Shown piece after piece: positions 52,603 through 63,042 of a DNA stretch of 64,000 nt. Every line of letters begins with the position of its first letter. The first letter of the stretch is position 1. A model generated the notes under the pieces. The model was not told the DNA's origin, did no database searches, and saw only the letters and a program-made list of their open reading frames with translations. The DNA comes from Castellaniella hirudinis (GTDB lineage Bacteria > Pseudomonadota > Gammaproteobacteria > Burkholderiales > Burkholderiaceae_B). Both the position numbers and the translations under genes were made by a program. The stretch lies in assembly GCF_042651965.1 (NCBI RefSeq), contig NZ_JBHSDY010000010.1, positions 248,001 to 312,000 of the forward strand. The letters are read 5' to 3'.

Positions 52603-53675
52603 GCACGCTCTGGAGCGATCACATCGCCGGCCTGGTGCCGTATGTGCCGGGCGAGCAGGCCCGCATCCCGAACCTGCTGAAGCTGAACACCAACGAACAC
52701 CCGTACGGACCCTCGCCCCGGGCGATCGAGGCCATGCGCGCCGCCCTGACGGACGACATGCGCCTGTATCCCGATTACCAGGCGCTGGACCTGCGCCGCA
52801 CGATCGGGGACCGTTTCGGCCTGGCGCCGGATCAGGTGTTCCTGGGCAATGGTTCCGACGAAATCCTGGCGCACGTCTTCAATGCGCTGTTCCTGCGCGG
52901 CGGCCGGCCCCTGTGGCTGCCCGACGTGACCTACAGCTTTTACAAGACCTACTGCCGCCTGTACGCCGTGCCGCACCGCTTGATCCCGCTGGACGAGGAT
53001 TTCGCCCTGCGCGTGGCGGACTACACCGGTCCGGCCGACCCGGAGCCCGCCGGAATCATCTTCGCCAATCCGAATGCGCCCACCGGCCGGACCCTGACGC
53101 TGGACGAGATCGCCGCCATCGCGCAGGCGCATCCCGACAGCGCCGTGGTGGTGGACGAAGCCTATGTGGACTTCGGCGCCGAGTCGGCCGCCGCGCTGAT
53201 CGGCCGCTTCCCTAACGTCCTGGCCATCCACACCCTGTCCAAGTCCCGCTCCCTGGCGGGTCTGCGGGTAGGCTATGCCCTGGGGCACGCCGATCTGATC
53301 GCGGGGCTGACGCGCGTCAAGGACAGCTTCAACTCCTATCCCCTGGACCGCGTGGCCCTGGCCGGCGCCCAGGCGGCGATCGAGGACGAAGCCTGGTTCG
53401 ACCGGACCCGGCGGGCCGTGATCGACGCCCGCGAACAACTGGCGCTCGATCTGCAGGATCTGGGGTTCCAGGTGCTGCCGTCCCGGGCCAATTTCGTGTT
53501 CGCCCGCCATCCGGGCCGCGACGCCCGCGACATTGCCGCCGGCTTGCGCGAGACGGGCATCCTGGTGCGGCATTTCAATGCGCCGCGCATCGACCAGCAC
53601 CTGCGGATTACCGTGGGCACGCCGGAACAATGTGCGCGTTTGTGCGACGCGCTGCGTGCGCTGCTGTCGGCCTGA
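52599..53675 (+). CDS. hisC: histidinol-phosphate aminotransferase
   Basis: A 358-residue fold-type I PLP enzyme that makes histidinol phosphate in histidine biosynthesis. LNTNEHPYGPSP is the substrate-binding N-terminus, NPNAPTGR and VVDEAYVDFG bind PLP, and the lysine in HTLSKSRSLAGLRVGY forms the Schiff base. GTG start in a four-base overlap with der (GTGA). A further hisC copy elsewhere in the genome is likely, since this one is outside a his operon. Confidence 0.96.
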   Translation: MSTLWSDHIAGLVPYVPGEQARIPNLLKLNTNEHPYGPSPRAIEAMRAALTDDMRLYPDYQALDLRRTIGDRFGLAPDQVFLGNGSDEILAHVFNALFLRGGRPLWLPDVTYSFYKTYCRLYAVPHRLIPLDEDFALRVADYTGPADPEPAGIIFANPNAPTGRTLTLDEIAAIAQAHPDSAVVVDEAYVDFGAESAAALIGRFPNVLAIHTLSKSRSLAGLRVGYALGHADLIAGLTRVKDSFNSYPLDRVALAGAQAAIEDEAWFDRTRRAVIDAREQLALDLQDLGFQVLPSRANFVFARHPGRDARDIAAGLRETGILVRHFNAPRIDQHLRITVGTPEQCARLCDALRALLSA

Positions 53676-53718
53676 GCCGACGGCCATGCCGCTGCGATGC
53701 AACAATATTGAAACGCAT

Positions 53719-53724
53719 TAAAAT
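53719..53724 (+). promoter_or_regulatory. possible -10 element for hfq
   Basis: TAAAAT lies 40 bases before hfq in the 88-base gap after hisC, which is AT-richer than the surroundings. The matching -35 is unclear. Confidence 0.4.
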
Positions 53725-53763
53725 AGACCCTCCACCATAACTTCAATAACCGGAGCCTCGTCC

Positions 53764-54000
53764 ATGAGCAACAAAGGGCAAATTCTCCAAGACCCATTCC
53801 TGAACGCCTTGCGCAAGGACCACGTGCCTGTTTCGATCTACCTGGTCAACGGGATCAAGCTGCAAGGCCAGGTCGAGTCATTCGACCAATACGTCGTGTT
53901 GCTGCGCAACACGGTCACCCAGATGGTGTACAAGCACGCCATCTCCACCGTCGTGCCGGCCCGTCCCGTTTCCTTCCAGGTGGACGACTCTGCCGAATAA
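53764..54000 (+). CDS. hfq: RNA chaperone Hfq
   Basis: A 78-residue Sm-like protein that forms hexamers and pairs small RNAs with mRNAs. The core matches closely: GQILQDPFLNALRKDHVPVSIYLVNGIKLQG (Sm1) and YKHAISTVVPARPV (Sm2, with the YKHA motif). The C-terminal tail is short, as in other Burkholderiales. It heads the hfq-hflX-hflK-hflC series. Confidence 0.99.
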   Translation: MSNKGQILQDPFLNALRKDHVPVSIYLVNGIKLQGQVESFDQYVVLLRNTVTQMVYKHAISTVVPARPVSFQVDDSAE

Positions 54001-54021
54001 GCCGACGCTGACTGCTTTTTC

Positions 54022-54049
54022 GCCCGCCGCGCGCTCCGCTCCGGCGGGC
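54022..54049 (+). terminator. possible hairpin terminator after hfq
   Basis: GCCCGCCG (54022-54029) and CGGCGGGC (54042-54049) form an 8-base stem with a 12-base loop, followed by ATTCGTTTTG. The T-run is short and offset, so read-through into hflX is likely. Confidence 0.45.
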
Positions 54050-54078
54050 ATTCGTTTTGTGATGGGCTGCGCATACAC

Positions 54079-55185
54079 ATGAAGTCCCTTGTCATCAGCG
54101 TCGACCTGGGCGACCTGGACTACGCCGCCCATGCCGAAGAGTTCCTCATGCTGGCCAGTGGGGCAGGGGCCGACATCGTCGAAGTCCTGACCGCCAAGCG
54201 CAGCCGGCCGGATGCTGCGGGTTTCATCGGCTCGGGCAAGATCGAAGAAGCCGCTGCTCTGGTCAAGGCCACCGGCGCCGAGGTTGTGCTGTTCGATCAG
54301 GCGCTCACCCCCGCCCAGCAGCGCAATCTGGAACGCCACTTCGAGGTGCGCGTCGTTGACCGGGTGGCGCTGATCCTGGACATTTTTGCCCTGCGTGCCA
54401 AAAGCCACGAAGGCAAGCTCCAGGTCGAACTGGCCCAGTTGCAGCACCTGTCCACCCGGCTGACCCGGATGTGGACCCACCTGGAACGTCAGCGCGGCGG
54501 TATCGGCGTGCGCGGTCCCGGTGAATCGCAGCTGGAAACCGACCGGCGCCTGATCGGCGTGCGCGTGCGCGCCCTGAAGGAACGCCTGGATCGCGTCCAG
54601 CGCCAGCGCCTGACCCAGCGCCGCGCCCGGGTGCGCGGCAAGACCTTGTCGGTCTCCCTGGTCGGCTATACCAACGCGGGCAAGTCCACGCTGTTCAACG
54701 CGCTGACCCGCGCCGACGCCTACGCCGCCGACCAGTTGTTCGCCACGCTGGACACCACGACACGCCGCGTCTGGATCGAAGGCGCCGGTCAGATCGTCGT
54801 GTCCGACACCGTGGGTTTCATCCGCTCTCTGCCGCCGATGCTGATTGCGGCATTCCGGGCGACGCTGGAGGAAACCATTCATGCCGATCTGCTGCTGCAC
54901 GTGATCGATGCGGCCAGCCCGCAGCGCGACGAGCAGGCGGCGGCGGTCAATCAGGTGCTGCGCGATATCGAGGCCCACGAAATTCCGCAGATTCTGGTCT
55001 ACAACAAAATCGACACGGCGGGATATGAACCCCGGGTCGAGCGAAATGAACATGGTACGATTGCGCGAGTCTTCGTCAGTGCGCTGCAACGCAGCGGGCT
55101 GGACGGTTTGCGGCAGTCGATCGTTGAATTTGGTGGGGAGCCTACGGGAAACAATGCGTTTGATGAAACTGTTCAACCTGAATGA
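54079..55185 (+). CDS. hflX: ribosome-associated GTPase HflX
   Basis: A 368-residue Obg-family GTPase that splits stalled ribosomes under stress. The N-terminal glycine-rich motif GIGVRGPGESQLETDRR is the HflX signature; the G1 motif is GYTNAGKSTLFN, G3 DTVGF and G4 NKID. The coding end overlaps the proposed hflK start by about 30 bases. Confidence 0.97.
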   Translation: MKSLVISVDLGDLDYAAHAEEFLMLASGAGADIVEVLTAKRSRPDAAGFIGSGKIEEAAALVKATGAEVVLFDQALTPAQQRNLERHFEVRVVDRVALILDIFALRAKSHEGKLQVELAQLQHLSTRLTRMWTHLERQRGGIGVRGPGESQLETDRRLIGVRVRALKERLDRVQRQRLTQRRARVRGKTLSVSLVGYTNAGKSTLFNALTRADAYAADQLFATLDTTTRRVWIEGAGQIVVSDTVGFIRSLPPMLIAAFRATLEETIHADLLLHVIDAASPQRDEQAAAVNQVLRDIEAHEIPQILVYNKIDTAGYEPRVERNEHGTIARVFVSALQRSGLDGLRQSIVEFGGEPTGNNAFDETVQPE

Positions 55186-56470
55186 TCCAGGCTGGGGACG
55201 GGGCAACCAGAACCAGAATAACGACGACCCGCGCGGCAAACCCGATCAATCCTCCGGCCCGCCCGATCTGGACGAAGTCTGGCGCGACTTCAGCAAGCGC
55301 CTGGGCGGCCTGTTCGGCCGCCGGGGCGGCGGACGCGGTCCCCGGCAACCGTCGGGCGGCCTGCCGTCGCTGCCCGGCCCGTCGCCCCGCTTCGTGCTGC
55401 TGCTGGTCGTGGTCGCGGCGCTGTTGTGGCTGGGCAGCGGCTTCATGATCGTCCAGGAAGGCCAGGTGGCCGTGGTCACCCGCTTCGGGCAGTACGTGAA
55501 GACGCTCAATCCGGGTCTGCAATGGCGCCTGCCGTATCCCATCGAAGCCGCCCAGCCGGTCAACATCGCCCAGTTGCGGACCTTCGAAGTCGGCTTCCGC
55601 GGTTCGTCGCGCAACAAGGTGCTGCCTGAATCGCTGATGCTGACCACCGACGAGAACATCGTCGACGTGCAGTTCGTGGTGCAGTACCGGCTGCTGCCCG
55701 ACGGCGCGCCGGCCTATCTGTTCAACACCAGCCAGCCTGACGAATCCGTGCGTCAGGCGGCCGAGACCGCCATGCGCGAGATCGTCGGCCGCAAGCCCAT
55801 GGACTTCGTCCTGTATTCGGGCCGTACCGAGGTCGCCTCCGAGGTGCAGGCTTTGGCGCAGTCCATCCTGGACCGCTACAAGACCGGCATCCAGATTTCC
55901 ACCGTGGCCATCCAGAACGTGCAGCCGCCCGAACAGGTCCAGGCCGCGTTCGACGACGCCGTCAAGGCCGGCCAGGACCGCGAGCGCCAGGTCAACGAAG
56001 GCAATGCCTACGCCAGCAAGGTCGTCCCCGAATCCGAAGGCCAGGCGGCACGCATGATCCAGGACTCCGAGGGCTACAGCGCCCAGGTCATCGGCAAGGC
56101 GCAGGGCGACACCTCGCGCTTTGACAGCATCGCTGCCGAATACACCAAGGCGCCCGGCGTCACGCGTGAACGCCTGTATCTGGAAACCATGCAGGACATT
56201 CTCAGCGACAGCGCCAAGGTCATGATCGACGCTTCGGTCGGCAACAACATGCTCTACCTGCCGCTGGACAAGATCATGGGCCAGGCCGCGCATTCGGCGG
56301 GCGGCGCTGCGTCATCCAGTCCGCGCGACACCGGCTCGTCCGGCGGATCGACGCCGGCCGCGGCCGGCGCCGCGCAGGCGGCCCAGGGACAGTCCGGGTC
56401 CGGCCGCGCCGCGCCGCGCGGCGTGCCGTCCGGCCTGGACAGCCTGATGACCAGCCCGTACTCGAACTAG
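55154..56470 (+). CDS. hflK: FtsH protease modulator HflK
   Basis: A 438-residue SPFH/band-7 protein. The N-terminal 70 residues are Gly/Asn/Pro/Arg-rich, a membrane helix lies at about residues 80-100 (FVLLLVVVAALLWLGSGFMIV), and a long SPFH domain with coiled coil follows. With HflC it forms the periplasm-facing cage around FtsH. The ATG at 55154 or the one at 55163 may be used; both lie in the end of hflX. The C-terminus is a Ser/Gly/Ala-rich tail. Confidence 0.93.
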   Translation: MRLMKLFNLNDPGWGRGNQNQNNDDPRGKPDQSSGPPDLDEVWRDFSKRLGGLFGRRGGGRGPRQPSGGLPSLPGPSPRFVLLLVVVAALLWLGSGFMIVQEGQVAVVTRFGQYVKTLNPGLQWRLPYPIEAAQPVNIAQLRTFEVGFRGSSRNKVLPESLMLTTDENIVDVQFVVQYRLLPDGAPAYLFNTSQPDESVRQAAETAMREIVGRKPMDFVLYSGRTEVASEVQALAQSILDRYKTGIQISTVAIQNVQPPEQVQAAFDDAVKAGQDRERQVNEGNAYASKVVPESEGQAARMIQDSEGYSAQVIGKAQGDTSRFDSIAAEYTKAPGVTRERLYLETMQDILSDSAKVMIDASVGNNMLYLPLDKIMGQAAHSAGGAASSSPRDTGSSGGSTPAAAGAAQAAQGQSGSGRAAPRGVPSGLDSLMTSPYSN

Positions 56471-56485
56471 GACTAGGAGCCCAAG

Positions 56486-57373
56486 ATGCAACGCTTTTTC
56501 CCCGCCCTGGTCGGTCTGATCGTGCTCATCGCGGTGCTGTCCTCGTGCATGTTCATCGTGCGCGAACGTGATTCCGCGCTTCTGTTCGCCCTGGGCGAAG
56601 TCCGTGAAACCATCACCAAACCGGGCTTGTACTTCAAGTTCCCGCCGCCTTTCGAAAACGTCGTCTATCTGGACAAGCGCCTGCAGACCATCGAAACGCG
56701 CGATCCGGAACGCATCCAGACCGCCGAAAAGAAGAACCTGCTGATCGACTCCTTCGTCAAGTGGCGCATCGCCGATCCGCGCCAGTATTACGTCACCTTT
56801 GGCGCCAACAGCAACGCGGCGGTCGAGCGCCTCCAGGCGCAGATCCGCGACGCCCTGAACGCCGCCGTCAACGTGCGCACCGTGAAGCAGGTGGTGGCCA
56901 CCGACCGTGACACCATCATGAAGGAAATCCAGAGCGCCGTGGCGCGCCGCGCCCAGCCGCTGGGCGTGGACGTGGTCGACGTGCGCCTGCGGCGCATCGA
57001 CTTCGCGCCGGAAATTTCCGAATCCGTCTACCGGCGCATGGAAGCCGAGCGCAAGCAGGAAGCCAACCGCCTGCGCGCCAGCGGCGCCGCCGACAGCGAA
57101 CGCATCCGCGCCGAGGCCGACCGCAAGCGCCAGGAAATCCTGGCCAAGGCCTATGCCGAATCCCAGGCCAAGCGCGGCGAGGGCGACGCCACGGCGGCCG
57201 CCATCTATGCCAAGTCCTACGGCCAGGATCCCGAGTTCTACAGCTTCTACAAGAGCCTCGACGCGTACCGTTCGGCCTTCGCCGACCAGAACGGCACCCT
57301 GGTCCTGAGCCCGGATTCGGACTTCTTCCGATTCTGGGATCGCGCCCGGGGCGACAAGCCCGCCGCCCGCTGA
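56486..57373 (+). CDS. hflC: FtsH protease modulator HflC
   Basis: A 295-residue SPFH protein with an N-terminal membrane anchor (ALVGLIVLIAVLSSCMFIV) and a band-7 domain. The segment RKRQEILAKAYAESQAKRGEGDA is part of the helical region that packs with HflK. It follows hflK by 15 bases. The membrane anchor also holds a lone Cys (SSCM), but the context does not look like a lipobox. Confidence 0.96.
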   Translation: MQRFFPALVGLIVLIAVLSSCMFIVRERDSALLFALGEVRETITKPGLYFKFPPPFENVVYLDKRLQTIETRDPERIQTAEKKNLLIDSFVKWRIADPRQYYVTFGANSNAAVERLQAQIRDALNAAVNVRTVKQVVATDRDTIMKEIQSAVARRAQPLGVDVVDVRLRRIDFAPEISESVYRRMEAERKQEANRLRASGAADSERIRAEADRKRQEILAKAYAESQAKRGEGDATAAAIYAKSYGQDPEFYSFYKSLDAYRSAFADQNGTLVLSPDSDFFRFWDRARGDKPAAR

Positions 57374-57390
57374 GCGAGGATCGACAGATC

Positions 57391-58563
57391 ATGATGTCAA
57401 GCTGGCTGCTGCCGGAAAACCTGTCGGACGTGCTGCCCGCCGAGGCGCGCCGCATCGAGGAATTACGCCGCGAACTGCTGGACCTGTATCGGACCTACGG
57501 CTTCGAGCTCGTCGCGCCGCCGCTGGTGGAATACCTCGATTCCCTGATGCCGGCCAACGACGAGGCCCTGCGTCTGCGCACTTGCAAGCTGGTGGACCAG
57601 CTTTCGGGCCTGACCATGGGCGTGCGGGCCGACATCACCATCCAGGTTTCGCGCATCGACGCCCATCTGCTCAATCGTGAAGGCGTCACCCGGCTGTGCT
57701 ATTGCGGGCCGGTGGTGCATGCGCGGGCGGCCGGCCTGATGTCGGACCGGGAACTGCTGCAGATCGGCGCGGAAATCTTCGGCCATGCGGGCGTGCAGGC
57801 GGATATCGAATCGATCCGCCTGGCGCTGGAGTCCGTGCGCCGGGCCGGTGTGCGCCAGCCGCGCCTGGATTTGAATCATCCCGGGGTGGGGCGGGCGCTG
57901 GTGGATGCCGATCCGGCCCTGGCCGAGGTCGCCGACGCGGTTTTCGAGCTGCTCAGCGCCAAGGATGCGCCCGGCCTGCAGGTGCTGTGCGCCGAGGTCG
58001 GCGCGCGCGCCGACACCCTGGACGCGCTGCGTGCGCTGACCGCCTTGTACGGTGATCAGTCGGTGCTGGACCGGGCCCGCGAATGCCTGCCCGATCTGCC
58101 GGCTGTGCTGGCTGCGCTGGACGATCTGCGCACCTTGTGTTCGGCATTGCCGGACGCGCCGATCGCGCTGGATCTGGCCGACATGGGCGGGGGCTACGGC
58201 TACCACTCCGGCGTGATGTTCGCCATCTACGCGGCGGGCTGGCACGACGCGCTGGTGCGCGGCGGCCGCTACGACGGCATCGGCCGCAAATTCGGCCGCG
58301 CGCGGCCGGCCACCGGTTTCAGCCTGGATCTGCGCAAACTGTCCGCCGGCCTGCCCGACGCGCAGCCCATCCAGGCCATCCGCGCGCCCTGGTCGGACGA
58401 TCCCGGCCTGGCGGCGGCCGTCCGCGACCTGCGGGCCCAGGGCCGTGTCGTGATCCAGGCGCTGCCGGGTGAACCCCAGTGTCCGGATGAATTTTTCGTG
58501 GATCAGGAATTGACCGCCACCGGCGATGGCTGGGCGTTGCGCCCCCTGGACAGCGCCGCCTGA
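57391..58563 (+). CDS. hisZ: ATP phosphoribosyltransferase regulatory subunit
   Basis: A 390-residue HisRS-like protein without an anticodon-binding domain. It keeps motif-2-like and motif-3-like regions (RGGRYDGIGRKFGRARPATGFSLDLRKL) but does not charge tRNA; it activates the short form of HisG in histidine biosynthesis. The position between hflC and purA is typical of betaproteobacteria. Two ATGs lie side by side at 57391 and 57394. Confidence 0.95.
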   Translation: MMSSWLLPENLSDVLPAEARRIEELRRELLDLYRTYGFELVAPPLVEYLDSLMPANDEALRLRTCKLVDQLSGLTMGVRADITIQVSRIDAHLLNREGVTRLCYCGPVVHARAAGLMSDRELLQIGAEIFGHAGVQADIESIRLALESVRRAGVRQPRLDLNHPGVGRALVDADPALAEVADAVFELLSAKDAPGLQVLCAEVGARADTLDALRALTALYGDQSVLDRARECLPDLPAVLAALDDLRTLCSALPDAPIALDLADMGGGYGYHSGVMFAIYAAGWHDALVRGGRYDGIGRKFGRARPATGFSLDLRKLSAGLPDAQPIQAIRAPWSDDPGLAAAVRDLRAQGRVVIQALPGEPQCPDEFFVDQELTATGDGWALRPLDSAA

Positions 58564-58595
58564 GGGCGGGGTTCGTCGAATCCCGTCACCAATGG

Positions 58596-58601
58596 TATAA
58601 A
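58596..58601 (+). promoter_or_regulatory. possible -10 element for purA
   Basis: TATAAA in the context GGTATAAACTAAC lies 46 bases before purA, in the short gap after hisZ. The matching -35 was not convincing. Confidence 0.4.
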
Positions 58602-58647
58602 CTAACCCGTTTCCCATGGCGGCATTCCGCCGCCTTTCGAAAGACTT

Positions 58648-59943
<1,296 letters not shown>

Positions 59944-59961
59944 TGCGTCAAGAGAAAACCA

Positions 59962-59987
59962 AACCGCAAGCCCGCTTGCGGTTTTTT
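59962..59987 (+). terminator. Rho-independent terminator after purA
   Basis: AACCGCAAG (59962-59970) and CTTGCGGTT (59975-59983) form a 9-base stem with a 4-base loop, followed by a T-run to 59987. It lies 19 bases after the purA stop. Confidence 0.92.
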
Positions 59988-60019
59988 CATTTGCCTCACT
60001 ACACGAACGGGAAACACCG

Positions 60020-60580
60020 ATGAGCATGCCACCGAGCACTGAACGCGACCTCTGGGTCAGCTGGGAACAGTATCACGGCCTGATCGAACGCCTGGGCCTG
60101 CTGGTCCATGAATCGGGCTGGGCCTTCGACAAGATCCTCTGTCTGGCGCGCGGCGGCGTGCGGGTGGGCGACGTGCTGTCGCGCATCTTCGATCTGCCGC
60201 TGGGCATTCTGGCGACCAGCAGCTACCGCGAAGCGGCGGGTACGGTCCAGGGCCAGCTCGACATCGCCCAGTTCATCACCATCACGCGCGGCACGCTGGA
60301 CGGCCGGGTGCTGCTGGTGGACGATATGGTCGATACCGGCCTGACCTTCACCCGTGTGCGCGACCACCTGATCCAGCAGTTCCCGGGCATCACCGAACTG
60401 CGCACGGCGGTCCTCTGGCAGAAGGGCCACGCCAAGGTGCAGCCCGACTATTTCGTCGAACATCTGCCCACCAACCCCTGGATCCATCAGCCCTTCGAAG
60501 ACTACGACAGCCTGCGTCCGCACCAGCTCGAAGCCTGGATCCGCAAGGGCGTGCGCACCGCGTATCCGGATTCGAAGTAA
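60020..60580 (+). CDS. purine phosphoribosyltransferase-like protein
   Basis: A 186-residue type I phosphoribosyltransferase. The PRPP-binding motif is VLLVDDMVDTGLT, and ILCLARGGVRVGD is the N-terminal dipeptide/loop region. It resembles hypoxanthine or xanthine phosphoribosyltransferases that salvage purine bases, which fits its place behind purA. The exact base is not proven. A terminator separates it from purA, so it needs its own promoter or read-through. Confidence 0.85.
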   Translation: MSMPPSTERDLWVSWEQYHGLIERLGLLVHESGWAFDKILCLARGGVRVGDVLSRIFDLPLGILATSSYREAAGTVQGQLDIAQFITITRGTLDGRVLLVDDMVDTGLTFTRVRDHLIQQFPGITELRTAVLWQKGHAKVQPDYFVEHLPTNPWIHQPFEDYDSLRPHQLEAWIRKGVRTAYPDSK

Positions 60581-60615
60581 TCCCTTAAAGCATGGCTATG
60601 ACGGAGGATTCATGA

Positions 60616-60621
60616 TAGAAT
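60616..60621 (+). promoter_or_regulatory. possible -10 element of the rpsU-dnaG-rpoD operon
   Basis: TAGAAT lies 99 bases before the rpsU start, in the 139-base gap that leads the macromolecular-synthesis operon. The leader in between has no long ORF. Confidence 0.4.
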
Positions 60622-60719
60622 CTTTCGTCTAACCAGAAATTTTCCTTTAACTTCACCATGCGCGCATCGGATAGCCTGCTTATCCGCCGCCATGACCCTA
60701 CAGGCTTTCAAGGATTTAC

Positions 60720-60932
60720 ATGCCGATTGTCCGCCTCAAAGAAAACGAGCCCTTCGAGGCCGCCCTGCGGCGCTTCAAGCGCACCATCGAAAAGACCGGT
60801 CTCCTGACCGAGCTGCGTTCGCGCGAGTTTTACGAAAAGCCCACGGCCGAGCGCAAGCGCAAGCTCGCTGCTGCCGTCAAGCGCCACTACAAGCGCATCC
60901 GCAGCCAACAACTGCCGCCGCGACTCTATTGA
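60720..60932 (+). CDS. rpsU: 30S ribosomal protein bS21
   Basis: A 70-residue basic ribosomal protein starting PIVRLKENEPFEAALRRFKR and ending RSQQLPPRLY, a textbook bS21 sequence. It takes part in initiation on the 30S subunit. It is the first gene of the rpsU-dnaG-rpoD macromolecular-synthesis operon, and dnaG starts on the very next base. Confidence 0.99.
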   Translation: MPIVRLKENEPFEAALRRFKRTIEKTGLLTELRSREFYEKPTAERKRKLAAAVKRHYKRIRSQQLPPRLY

Positions 60933-62909
60933 TTGATTCCTGAATCCTTCATTCAGGAACTGCTTGCGCGCGTCGATATCGTCGACGTCGTCGGCCGGTA
61001 CGTCAAGCTGCGCAAAGGGGGCGCAAACCTATTGGGTTTGTGCCCTTTTCACAATGAAAAGTCGCCGTCGTTCACCGTCAGCCCGACCAAGCAGTTCTAT
61101 CATTGCTTCGGCTGCGGCGCGCACGGCACCGCGCTGCGCTTCCTGACCGAACACACCGGGGCTCCGTTCCCCGAGGCCGTACGCAGCCTTGCGGCCAGCG
61201 TCGGCATGCCGGTGCCCGAAGAAACCCGCAGCCCCCGCCAGCGCGCCGCCGACCGCGAGCGCCGCGAAGAAGGCTCGCGCCAGCACCGCATCCTGGACCA
61301 GGCCCAGGCGCACTATCGTGCCGCCCTGAAGCAGGCGCCGGAAGCCATCGAATACCTGAAGCGCCGGGGCCTGAGCGGCGAGATCGCCGCCCGTTACGGC
61401 CTGGGCTGGGCCGGCCGCGACCGGCGTGGGCTGGCGACGGTGTTTTCGCACTACGAGGATCCTGCGCTGCTGGAATCCGGCCTGGTGATCGAGTCCGAGG
61501 ACGGGCGGCGCCACGACCGCTTTCGCGGCCGGGTCATGTTCCCGATCCACAACCAGCGCGGCCAGTTGATCGGCTTTGGCGGCCGCTTGATCGAAGCGGG
61601 CGAGCCCAAATACCTGAATTCCCCCGAGACCAGCCTGTTTTCCAAGGGCCACGAGCTCTACGGCCTGCACGAGGCGCGCGCCGGCATCCGCGCCGAGAAC
61701 TGCGTGCTGGTGGTCGAAGGGTATATGGACGTGGTGGCTCTGGCCCAGTACGGCTTGAACAACGCCGTGGCGACGCTGGGCACGTCCACTACGCCGGAAC
61801 ACCTGCGCAAGCTGCGCCGCGCCAGCGATCGCATCATCTTCAGCTTCGACGGTGACAGCGCCGGGCGCAAGGCCGCCTGGCGCGCCCTGCAAGCTTGCCT
61901 GCCCTGGGTGGCCGAAGACATTTCCATGCGCTTTCTGTTCCTGCCGGAAAGCCACGACCCGGATTCTTATGTGCGGGCCTACGGCGTGCAGGCCTTGCGC
62001 GCCTATCTGGACGAGGCCGCGCCGCTGTCGCGCTTCATGCTCGACGAACTCGGTTCGCGCCACGATCTGGACGAGGCCGAGGGCCGCGCCGCCTGCGTGC
62101 ACGAGGCCCGGCCGCTATTTGCGCAGATGCCCGAGGGCGGGTTCCGGCTGCAGCTGGAGCGCGAATTCGCCCGCCAGGTCCGCCTGACGCCGGAGGAACT
62201 GGCGCAGTTGCTGGCCGCTGCAGGCCCGGGATTTGGGGGGGGCGGACCGTCTGCCGGTGCGGTGCGGCCGGCCGGGCAGAGCGGTGCGGCGGGACCCGGC
62301 ACGCAGGGCGCCGCGCGGTTTCCCCGCCCGGAGAGCGGCCATGCGCCGGAGGCGGAGGGCATGCCGTGGCCGGGCCATGAGGACCCGGGCGCAGGCATGG
62401 ATCTGGAAATGGCGCCGCCTTGGGCGGATGCCGCATCATCGCAGGCGCCGCGAGGCGCAGGCCGGGCGTCGCGCCGGGGCGGCGGCGGGTCGCGGCAGGT
62501 CACGCCCATGGCGCGCCGGCTGTTGCGGCTGCTGCTGGCGCATCCCGCCCTGGTGGCGGGGCTGGGGGACCAGCAGCTTGAATTATTGGCCCACCATCCC
62601 CATCTGGGCTTGGTCAGGCAGCTTGTCGGCCTGGCCAGCACCTGCGGCGCCGCGCACGCGGGGGCGCTGTTGCAGGCGGCCGATCCGGAATCGGATCTGG
62701 CGCGGGCGATCCAGGATCTGTCCACCGAGCTGATGGCTCAGGACCTGCCCGACCCGCAGGCCGAATGGGACGATGCCTTGCGCGCCATCGAGCGCCAGTC
62801 GGTGCAGGAACAGTGCGATCGGCTGATCGCTTCCGGGCTGACGACGGACGACGACCGCCGCCGCTACCAGGAGCTCAGCCGCCGCCTGGCCCGATTGAAG
62901 ATGTCCTAA
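60933..62909 (+). CDS. dnaG: DNA primase
   Basis: A 658-residue primase that makes RNA primers for replication. The zinc-binding CHC2 domain reads CPFHNEKSPSF then YHCFGCGAHG. The TOPRIM core has VVEGYMDVVAL and DGDSAGRKA. The region at about residues 430-525 is a Gly/Ala/Pro-rich linker before the DnaB-interacting C-terminal domain. Translation starts at TTG 60933, immediately after the rpsU stop and without a normal gap; the N-terminus IPESFIQELLARVDIVDVVGRY matches other primases. Confidence 0.97.
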   Translation: MIPESFIQELLARVDIVDVVGRYVKLRKGGANLLGLCPFHNEKSPSFTVSPTKQFYHCFGCGAHGTALRFLTEHTGAPFPEAVRSLAASVGMPVPEETRSPRQRAADRERREEGSRQHRILDQAQAHYRAALKQAPEAIEYLKRRGLSGEIAARYGLGWAGRDRRGLATVFSHYEDPALLESGLVIESEDGRRHDRFRGRVMFPIHNQRGQLIGFGGRLIEAGEPKYLNSPETSLFSKGHELYGLHEARAGIRAENCVLVVEGYMDVVALAQYGLNNAVATLGTSTTPEHLRKLRRASDRIIFSFDGDSAGRKAAWRALQACLPWVAEDISMRFLFLPESHDPDSYVRAYGVQALRAYLDEAAPLSRFMLDELGSRHDLDEAEGRAACVHEARPLFAQMPEGGFRLQLEREFARQVRLTPEELAQLLAAAGPGFGGGGPSAGAVRPAGQSGAAGPGTQGAARFPRPESGHAPEAEGMPWPGHEDPGAGMDLEMAPPWADAASSQAPRGAGRASRRGGGGSRQVTPMARRLLRLLLAHPALVAGLGDQQLELLAHHPHLGLVRQLVGLASTCGAAHAGALLQAADPESDLARAIQDLSTELMAQDLPDPQAEWDDALRAIERQSVQEQCDRLIASGLTTDDDRRRYQELSRRLARLKMS

Positions 62910-62953
62910 GCTGATGAATGCAGTAAACTATATGGTTTTCAATAAGTTGTCTC

Positions 62954-63003
62954 GCAATACGCTGTCGCGATCAATGCGTTGAGGCTTTAAGCAATACGCT
63001 GTC
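62954..63003 (+). repeat. 13-base direct repeats before rpoD
   Basis: GCAATACGCTGTC occurs at 62954-62966 and 62991-63003, 37 bases apart, in the 133-base gap between dnaG and rpoD. This gap also holds the possible -10 TATATG near 62929. The repeats may be binding sites for a regulator of the internal rpoD promoter, or a chance duplication. Confidence 0.5.
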
Positions 63004-63042
63004 CAGCAATCAGACTTCAAGTCTACGGAACGGAACCCACAC

